Source of the DNA: Candidatus Woesearchaeota archaeon
GTDB lineage: Archaea > Nanobdellota > Nanobdellia > Woesearchaeales > GCA-2686295
Direction: 5' to 3'
NCBI GenBank assembly: GCA_002686295.1
Contig: NZBB01000048.1
Coordinates: 1 to 17,678 of the forward strand
Length of the DNA: 17,678 bases
In this document: one piece after another, positions 12,977-17,678 of the stretch
Position numbering within the stretch: position 1 is the stretch's first letter
How the letters are laid out: each line of letters starts with the position of its first letter
The notes under the pieces: model-generated
The model's input: the letters and a program-made list of their open reading frames with translations, nothing else
The model's database searches: none
Told to the model about the DNA's origin: nothing
Translations under genes and position numbers: made by a program

Positions 12977-14158
12977 CTGGAAGCTTTAACAGTTCTTACA
13001 AGTATCGCAATCGTACTGTTAGCAGGTCTTATAGCAACTATTCTTGCTAAAAAACTTAGAATTTCAAATGTTTTATTGCTGATAATTCTTGGAATGACTC
13101 TTAAATCTGTAAAATACCAACAAAAAACAGTTTTTGAATTCTCACCAACATTCCTAATATCAATATCTATCCTTGCATTGGTGATGATAATATTTGACGG
13201 CACATCAAGATTCAAACTTAAAGAATTAAATCTCCTATCCGATGATTCTGCAAAGATAGTCTGGTGGTTTTTAATAACAAACACGATAATTGTAACAACC
13301 GCGACTGTTTTCTTGTTTTACAACAATATCACTTTCCAGAATGTTTTGCTTTCATTAATCTTTGCTGTTATAATGACTGGAACAGACCCTGCAGCTATAT
13401 TCTCCTTAATGAAAGAAAAGTCCTCAAAAATCATAAAAGTTCTTGAGATAGAATCAATCTTTAACACACCAATAATAGTTATAATCCCATTTATTCTAAT
13501 GCAGTTATTAACAGATGAAGTTGTATTGATTGATAGTTTAATAGAACAATTAATTCCTTTCTTAAAACAAATAGTGATAGGTATAGGATCAGGAATTCTA
13601 ATAGGAATAATAATATTCAAAGCAATGAAAAATTATTATGATGATAAACTATCCCATCTAGGAATTATAATTGCTGCTTTGTTATCATACATCTTAGCTG
13701 AAAATTTAGGAGGAAACGGAGTTTTAAGTGTTGCAACAATGGGATTATTCTTTGGCAGTATATACTTGAAACAAAAAATACAATTACTAAAATTCAGCTC
13801 CATACTCTCAAATTCACTTCAAATACTTGTTTTTATACTTGTAGGATTCTTGGTAAACATAGATTTCACAACTTCTTTTTTCATAAAATCAATAATTTTA
13901 TTCTCAATACTATTATTATCAAGAAAAATCGCAGTTAGTAAAGCTTTGAAAGATTACAACAAAAAAGAAAAATGGTTTATGACACTAAACTTTCCAAAAG
14001 GAATAGCAGTAGCGACAGTTGTTTTCTCTCTTTCCATGAAAGAAATTGTCGGCATGAAAATAATAATCGATTTAATATTAATGTTTATGATATATAGTCT
14101 TTCACTATCAACAATAGTGGAGCATTATTCTGATAAATTCATAAAAGAGAAAGTTTAA
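12977..14158 (+). CDS. CPA1/NhaP-type cation:proton antiporter
   Basis: A polytopic inner-membrane protein of about 393 aa, expected to exchange Na+ or K+ for H+. No ATG, GTG or TTG lies at the true N-terminus. The hydrophobic first helix (LTVLTSIAIVLLAGLIATIL) and the family-like KKLRISNVLLLIILGMTL are encoded from 12980 on. Translation therefore probably starts at CTG 12977 or ATA 12974, after a strong Shine-Dalgarno. Starting at the later TTG 13076 would remove helix 1. The family motif TGTDPAA is at residues 134-140. In the ion-binding helix, where the usual CPA1 sequence is ESxxND, this protein reads ESIFNTP: the Asp is replaced by Thr (13466-13468). No regulatory TrkA domain is present. 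Confidence 0.85.
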   Translation: MEALTVLTSIAIVLLAGLIATILAKKLRISNVLLLIILGMTLKSVKYQQKTVFEFSPTFLISISILALVMIIFDGTSRFKLKELNLLSDDSAKIVWWFLITNTIIVTTATVFLFYNNITFQNVLLSLIFAVIMTGTDPAAIFSLMKEKSSKIIKVLEIESIFNTPIIVIIPFILMQLLTDEVVLIDSLIEQLIPFLKQIVIGIGSGILIGIIIFKAMKNYYDDKLSHLGIIIAALLSYILAENLGGNGVLSVATMGLFFGSIYLKQKIQLLKFSSILSNSLQILVFILVGFLVNIDFTTSFFIKSIILFSILLLSRKIAVSKALKDYNKKEKWFMTLNFPKGIAVATVVFSLSMKEIVGMKIIIDLILMFMIYSLSLSTIVEHYSDKFIKEKV

Positions 14159-14190
14159 CAAAATTAAACGAAATTCTTAAAATCCAAAAA

Positions 14191-14263
14191 TTTAAATAAT
14201 AACAAAATAATAGTGAATAAATAAGACACTATTAAAGAATAATAAAAAATAGTTAAAAGGTGA
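14191..14263 (+). promoter_or_regulatory. TATA-like box and Shine-Dalgarno of the coiled-coil gene
   Basis: TTTAAATAAT (14191-14200) is followed by AAGGTGA (14257-14263), 4 nt before the ATG at 14268. The TATA position predicts a leader of about 45 nt, longer than most here. Confidence 0.5.
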
Positions 14264-14267
14264 AAAA

Positions 14268-15110
14268 ATGGTTATAAAAGAACTTAAAAATCTTCCAAAA
14301 GGAGTAAAATTATTAAAAGAAAATCTCAAAAGATATGACTTGTTTTTAGAGAAAATAAGACGCGAAGAATTATCTCTTCAAGAAAGAAAGAAAAAACTAC
14401 TAACTTATCTTGATAAAGAATTAAATATTCTGGCTGAGAATAAAGAAGTTTTCCTTACAGCTATAAACGCACATATGAAAGTTACTAAAAATTATTCGGG
14501 TTATAGAAATTATAGACTTGGAGGATATGAAGAACATCCAGGCAGTACACAAATTACCGCTGAAAGAGCCTATCCTTATGCTGAAAAGGTACTTGAAAAA
14601 ATAGAATATCTTTTTGAAAAACTCTATATGTGTTTCTTTGATGAAAAATTGATTTTGAAAAGAGAGATTGAAAAAATTAAGTGGAAAGAAAAATCTGATG
14701 AGATTGGCATAAAAGAAATTGAAAAACTTAAAAAGAAATTTGAATCTCACGATGGTTGTCGTTATATTGAGGACTGTCAGGAAAGTAACATGCACTATGA
14801 AGATATAAAAGCCATGCAAGAAGAAGTTCTTCTGGAACAAAAAGAACTTAAAATTACAAAAGAGTGTTATGCATTAACCAAAAATATAACTAAATTATTG
14901 AGGAAAAAATATGAAAAGAAAACTTCTTGGAAATCAGGATTCATTTTTCACAAGGAATTCTCAGTTACAATTTTTGAACCAAAGTTTTTCGCAACCTGGA
15001 ATAATGAAATAAAGCCATTAATAAGTAAACAAATGGTTTTAATACAGGAATTGTTGAAAGAAGAATATATGAATGAAAAGCTTGATATTGATTTGGAAAG
15101 AGCACTTTAA
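14268..15110 (+). CDS. Charged helical/coiled-coil hypothetical protein
   Basis: Not recognised. A 280-aa protein rich in Lys, Glu and Leu and almost entirely helical by composition. Likely coiled coils cover about 8-65 (LERIRREELSLQERKKK-like heptads) and about 100-220. A shorter, less charged stretch with aromatics (NYSGYRNYRLGGYEEHPGST) interrupts near residues 75-95, and a pair of cysteines lies in CRYIEDC. No signal peptide or membrane helix is seen, so it is probably cytoplasmic. A strong Shine-Dalgarno supports ATG 14268. It stands alone between the antiporter and the convergent UMP kinase gene. A scaffold or structural role is possible but unsupported. Confidence 0.75.
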   Translation: MVIKELKNLPKGVKLLKENLKRYDLFLEKIRREELSLQERKKKLLTYLDKELNILAENKEVFLTAINAHMKVTKNYSGYRNYRLGGYEEHPGSTQITAERAYPYAEKVLEKIEYLFEKLYMCFFDEKLILKREIEKIKWKEKSDEIGIKEIEKLKKKFESHDGCRYIEDCQESNMHYEDIKAMQEEVLLEQKELKITKECYALTKNITKLLRKKYEKKTSWKSGFIFHKEFSVTIFEPKFFATWNNEIKPLISKQMVLIQELLKEEYMNEKLDIDLERAL

Positions 15111-15143
15111 TTAGTTGTAAATAAATATCAATTATTGTATTGA

Positions 15144-15821
15144 TTAACCTATAATTGTACCCTTAAAATCTTTCCCTAGAAAGATATTCTCAAGATTCTT
15201 CAAATTTTTACCATTAGCAATTATTACAGAAACACCATTGTTTGCAGCTTCTCTACTCGCAATAGGATCAAATGGAAGATTTGAACCAGGAACCCATTTA
15301 TCTCCGACTATTTTTCTGAAATCAACCCATGAAATCTTTTTTATCTTTTTTGCATCTTTAAACTTTTTAGGATCCTTGTCATAAGCATATTCTATATTGC
15401 TTAGATTAAGAACTGTTTTAACATTTAAGGTTTTTGCCAATAAAACAGCATCATAATCAGAGCTTGAGCCTGGTTGCCATCCACCTGCAACAATTATTGA
15501 TTTTTTGAAATCAAACTTTGCTTTAGGATTTCTAATGATTCTTGAATGTGCGTGCATTTTAAAAATAGATCTTAAAAGATGAGCATTAATCCTAGTTGCA
15601 TGAATACCAAGCCAATCAACATCTTCTGTGTGCAACTTAGAAATCTTTTCAACCGCAGACATGTATTTACGAGCAGTCTTTCCGCCTCCAGCCATCAAAA
15701 CAAAACGAAAACCTTTCTTAACATATTTCTCAATTAAAGACTTGAATTTTTTCAAGAAAACAACATCTATCTCATCAGGAACTATCAAAGAACCGCCAAG
15801 ACTTATGACAAAAATCTTCAT
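15144..15821 (-). CDS. pyrH: UMP kinase, archaeal type
   Basis: This 225-aa cytoplasmic amino-acid-kinase-fold enzyme makes UDP from UMP with ATP, in pyrimidine synthesis. The N-terminal nucleotide-binding motif is ISLGGSLIVP (6-15). The glycine-rich UMP/phosphate site is LMAGGGKTARKY (42-53). IIVAGGWQPGSSSDYDAVLLA matches the archaeal family in the middle of the protein. Near the C-terminus NLPFDPIASREAANNG matches the segment that contacts ATP and bound metal. Length fits archaeal UMP kinases, which are shorter than bacterial hexameric ones. ATG 15821 is 27 bp from a TATA-like box. Complete. Confidence 0.96.
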   Translation of the reverse strand: MKIFVISLGGSLIVPDEIDVVFLKKFKSLIEKYVKKGFRFVLMAGGGKTARKYMSAVEKISKLHTEDVDWLGIHATRINAHLLRSIFKMHAHSRIIRNPKAKFDFKKSIIVAGGWQPGSSSDYDAVLLAKTLNVKTVLNLSNIEYAYDKDPKKFKDAKKIKKISWVDFRKIVGDKWVPGSNLPFDPIASREAANNGVSVIIANGKNLKNLENIFLGKDFKGTIIG

Positions 15822-15843
15822 AAAAAGAACAATTAGATTAACA

Positions 15844-15877
15844 GTTAATAAAGTTTTTTATAGAAAGGTTTAAAAAT
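15844..15877. promoter_or_regulatory. Divergent promoters between UMP kinase and the Rpo7 operon
   Basis: The minus strand reads CTTTATTAAC (15853-15844), 27 bp before the UMP kinase ATG. The plus strand reads TTTAAAAAT (15869-15877), about 27 bp before the ATG at 15899. Both genes would be leaderless, and the second box would drive the whole downstream operon. Confidence 0.5.
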
Positions 15878-15898
15878 CTGTATAAAAGAACAAACAAT

Positions 15899-16129
15899 AT
15901 GATTAATGAAACTATGCCTGTTCTAATACAACCTCTAGTAAACACTATCAGTGATGCAGTGAGTATTTTGAAAACACTTGTAGGAGGAATGTTTGGAATT
16001 TACCTGTTACTAGTATTTCTTCGTTGGAAAGAGGCCAAAGATCTAAAAAAATTATTATTAGATGTAAAACAGGAAATAAAACGGCTAAATAGAACAGTGT
16101 CAAAAATCGAAAAACTGGAAGAGAAATGA
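15899..16129 (+). CDS. Small membrane-anchored coiled-coil protein
   Basis: A 76-aa protein with one transmembrane helix (about 26-42, TLVGGMFGIYLLLVFL), followed by a basic cytoplasmic coiled coil (about 43-76) with regular Leu/Ile spacing (KKLLLDVKQEIKRLNRTVSK). It is the first gene of the operon, and its stop overlaps the start of the PIN-domain gene (ATGA at 16126-16129), so the two are translationally coupled. No family name is certain. Position suggests it may tether the PIN nuclease or another partner to the membrane; that is inference from coupling alone. Confidence 0.8.
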   Translation: MINETMPVLIQPLVNTISDAVSILKTLVGGMFGIYLLLVFLRWKEAKDLKKLLLDVKQEIKRLNRTVSKIEKLEEK

Positions 16130-16530
16130 TGCTAAAACAAAAAGTTATTATCGACACAAACTTCTTGTTAATACCAGGGATCTTCAAAGTTGATATCTTT
16201 ACCGAGATAAAAAGATTGATGAATGCTCCTTATAAATTATTTTTAATAAACAAAAGTTTTGAAGAACTAAATAAAATTATAGTACTTGGAAAAATTAAAG
16301 ACAGAGAAGCAGCCAAGCTTGGATTAATACTTGCAAAAAACCTTATAAAACAAAAAAGCTTAAAAACAATTGGTTGTTCCTCTAAAAAAAGCGTAGATGA
16401 TATAATCGTTGAAAAAACAAACAAAAAAGTGTTTGTAGCAACAATGGATAAAGAGTTGAAACATAGAATAAAAAAAAAAGACGGAAAGATAATAACACTT
16501 AAACAAAAAAAATATTTGATTGTCGAATAA
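16126..16530 (+). CDS. PIN-domain ribonuclease (Fcf1/VapC9-like)
   Basis: A 134-aa single PIN domain. The acidic metal-binding residues are D10 (VIIDTNFLL), E46/E47 (SFEELNK), D91/D92 (KSVDDIIVE) and D108 (ATMDKELK). The C-terminal GKIITLKQKKYLIVE resembles the archaeal Fcf1/Utp24-like group, thought to act in rRNA processing rather than as free toxins. There is no antitoxin gene next to it; the upstream partner is a membrane protein with overlapping start. A PIN gene next to rpo7, spt4 and eS24 is a recurring archaeal arrangement, which supports a housekeeping RNA role. A second ATG at 16129 is an alternative start. Confidence 0.85.
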   Translation: MMLKQKVIIDTNFLLIPGIFKVDIFTEIKRLMNAPYKLFLINKSFEELNKIIVLGKIKDREAAKLGLILAKNLIKQKSLKTIGCSSKKSVDDIIVEKTNKKVFVATMDKELKHRIKKKDGKIITLKQKKYLIVE

Positions 16531-16539
16531 AAAAAGAAA

Positions 16540-17109
16540 ATGTTTTACAAAGTAAAAGTAAAGGATCATGTAAGAGTTTCGCCTAAAAATTTTAATAAAG
16601 AGCTTAAAGAAGCGATTGTTGAGGAGCTTAAAGAAAGATTTAGCGGCTATATTTCAAAAAATCTTGGATTAGTTATTGATATTGCTGATATTGGAGAAAT
16701 TGGCGAAGGAATTATAATACCAGAAGATGGTGCTCCATACTATGAAGTTAATTTTGACTTAATAACTTTTGAACCAGAGCTTCAAGAGGTTATGCCTGGA
16801 AAAATCCGAGATATCGCAGATTTTGGTGCATTCATAACAATAGGTCCTATAGATGGAATGATACATATAAGCCAGACAATAAATGATTTTGTAAGTTTTA
16901 GTAAAGACAAATCATTACAGGGAAAAGATACTAAAAGAAGTTTGAAAATAAATGATAAATGTATTGCAAGAATAATTCAAATATCATATAAAGATATTGC
17001 TAATCCAAGAGTTGGATTGACTATGAGACAACAAGGACTTGGAAAAGAAGACTGGGTAAAAGAAGACTTGGTTGGAAAAAAAGAGGAAAAGAAAAAAAAT
17101 AAGGTGTAA
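16540..17109 (+). CDS. rpo7: DNA-directed RNA polymerase subunit Rpo7 (E')
   Basis: A 189-aa subunit of the RNA polymerase stalk, homologous to eukaryotic Rpb7. With Rpo4 it binds emerging RNA and helps open the promoter. The N-terminal tip domain (1-80) starts FYKVKVKDHVRVSP and includes GIIIPEDGAPYYEVNFD. The S1 RNA-binding domain (about 83-165) carries GKIRDIADFGAFITIGPIDG and ends VGLTMRQQGLGKEDW. A Lys/Glu tail follows. The start is 9 nt after the PIN-gene stop, which indicates an operon. The S1 part and overall length are normal. Confidence 0.97.
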   Translation: MFYKVKVKDHVRVSPKNFNKELKEAIVEELKERFSGYISKNLGLVIDIADIGEIGEGIIIPEDGAPYYEVNFDLITFEPELQEVMPGKIRDIADFGAFITIGPIDGMIHISQTINDFVSFSKDKSLQGKDTKRSLKINDKCIARIIQISYKDIANPRVGLTMRQQGLGKEDWVKEDLVGKKEEKKKNKV

Positions 17110-17112
17110 GAA

Positions 17113-17298
17113 TTGAAAAAAAAAGCGTGTAAAAGTTGTAAAATATTCGTTGACGAAAATGTTTGTCCTACTTGCAAGAAGAATTCTTTCTCAACAAATT
17201 GGCAAGGTAGAGTTCAATTCTTAGATACAAAGAGATCTATGATAGCTCATGAAATGAATGTTGAGACAAAAGGAGAATATGCTATAAAGGTTAGGTAA
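17113..17298 (+). CDS. spt4: Transcription elongation factor Spt4 (RpoE'')
   Basis: A 61-aa zinc protein that pairs with Spt5 on the RNA polymerase clamp to keep elongation processive. The four zinc ligands are C6, C9 (CKSC), C18 and C21 (CPTC). The conserved FSTNWQGRVQFLD follows. The likely start is TTG 17113, 3 nt after the rpo7 stop and preceded by AAGGTG (17101-17106); there is no ATG before the first cysteines. Gene order rpo7-spt4-eS24 is the classical archaeal one. Confidence 0.95.
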   Translation: MKKKACKSCKIFVDENVCPTCKKNSFSTNWQGRVQFLDTKRSMIAHEMNVETKGEYAIKVR

Positions 17299-17299
17299 A

Positions 17300-17678
17300 A
17301 TGAATATAAAGAAAAAAGAAGAAAATAAATTGCTTGGAAGAATAGAAGTTTTCGCAGACATTACATTCTCAGGAACAACACCATCGAGAGATAGTATTAG
17401 AAAAGACATTTCAAAAGAGTTTAAAACAGATGAATCATTAGTTATAATAAAAAGAATAAATACTATTTTTGGTGAGAGCAAAGCAATTGTTGAAGCAAAT
17501 ATATATCACAAAGATAAAGCTCTTGAAAACATTGAAGCAAAACATTTTGTGAAAAGAAATCAACCTAAAGCTGAAAAAGTAAAGATAGAAGAGAAAAAAG
17601 AAGAAATAAAAACAGAAGAAAAACCAAAAGAAAAAACAACAACAGAACCTACAAAAACAGAAGAAACAACAACAGAAG
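17300..17678 (+). CDS. 30S ribosomal protein eS24 (S24e), 3' end cut by window
   Basis: From ATG 17300, 126 residues are visible and the frame runs off the end. The folded part (about 1-95) has the S24e features: NKLLGRIEVFADITFSGTTP at the start, SLVIIKRINTIFGESKAIV in the middle, and ALENIEAKHFVKRN at its end. From about residue 95 on it is a low-complexity Lys/Glu/Thr tail. Archaeal S24e is usually about 100 residues, so this tail is an extension. It begins one base after the spt4 stop, so it is coupled. eS27 often comes next in archaea and may lie just outside the window. Confidence 0.92.
   Translation, partial: MNIKKKEENKLLGRIEVFADITFSGTTPSRDSIRKDISKEFKTDESLVIIKRINTIFGESKAIVEANIYHKDKALENIEAKHFVKRNQPKAEKVKIEEKKEEIKTEEKPKEKTTTEPTKTEETTTE

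Noticed and set aside
14421..14840. A 139-aa Phe-rich frame on the minus strand inside the coiled-coil gene
   Set aside because: It is the antisense shadow of Lys/Glu-rich codons (AAA, GAA read as TTT, TTC).
16126..16530. VapBC-type toxin-antitoxin system
   Set aside because: The PIN protein's neighbour is a transmembrane coiled-coil protein, not a DNA-binding antitoxin, and the operon is Rpo7-Spt4-eS24, which fits housekeeping RNA processing.

Overview
This 17.7 kb, very AT-rich window comes from an archaeon, most likely a DPANN lineage of the Woesearchaeota/Pacearchaeota kind. It carries archaeal-type uS15, eS8, eS24, Rpo7, Spt4, type II methionine aminopeptidase, DRG GTPase and archaeal UMP kinase. 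Many genes have a TATA-like box about 27 bp before the ATG, which implies leaderless mRNAs. Threonyl-tRNA synthetase is of the bacterial type, as is common in DPANN. Lineage placement is inference from gene content.

Layout. 1-860: a secreted or lipoprotein-like hypothetical on the minus strand. 860-9112: a block flanked by two broken genes. The C-terminal half of a TctA/DUF112 membrane protein lies at the left end (minus strand) and its N-terminal half at the right end (plus strand). Between them are a small acidic protein, thrS, a winged-helix protein, a 42-aa membrane protein, a DRG GTPase, two adjacent ExeA/Cdc6-like ATPases (the first ending in zinc ribbons), a DEDDh exonuclease and a YjbQ-family protein. 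9129-11139: methionine aminopeptidase, an S26-type signal peptidase and uS15. 11332-14158: eS8, a hypothetical, a MagIII/EndoIII-like DNA glycosylase and a CPA1-type antiporter with no usable AUG start. 14268-15821: a coiled-coil hypothetical and UMP kinase. 15899-17678: an operon of a small membrane protein, a PIN-domain protein, Rpo7, Spt4 and eS24 (cut off by the window edge). This is the transcription/ribosome neighbourhood often seen in archaea.

The main discovery is a 7.3 kb inversion that can be read directly in the sequence. Its ends are a 9-bp inverted repeat (GGTTGTTGT, minus strand at 1640-1632 and plus strand at 8969-8977). Flipping 1641-8968 in silico rebuilds two genes at once: a 400-aa TctA/DUF112 protein, and a 60-aa zinc-ribbon protein that is currently split between 1679-1641 and 8969-9112. 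Both joins are in frame, although the two genes use different frames of the repeat. The flipped arrangement is therefore almost certainly the ancestral or alternative state. The inversion could be recent and real, polymorphic, or an assembly chimera. No recombinase gene is visible in the window.

No rRNA, tRNA, CRISPR array or insertion sequence was seen. No gene-free gap exceeds 300 bases.
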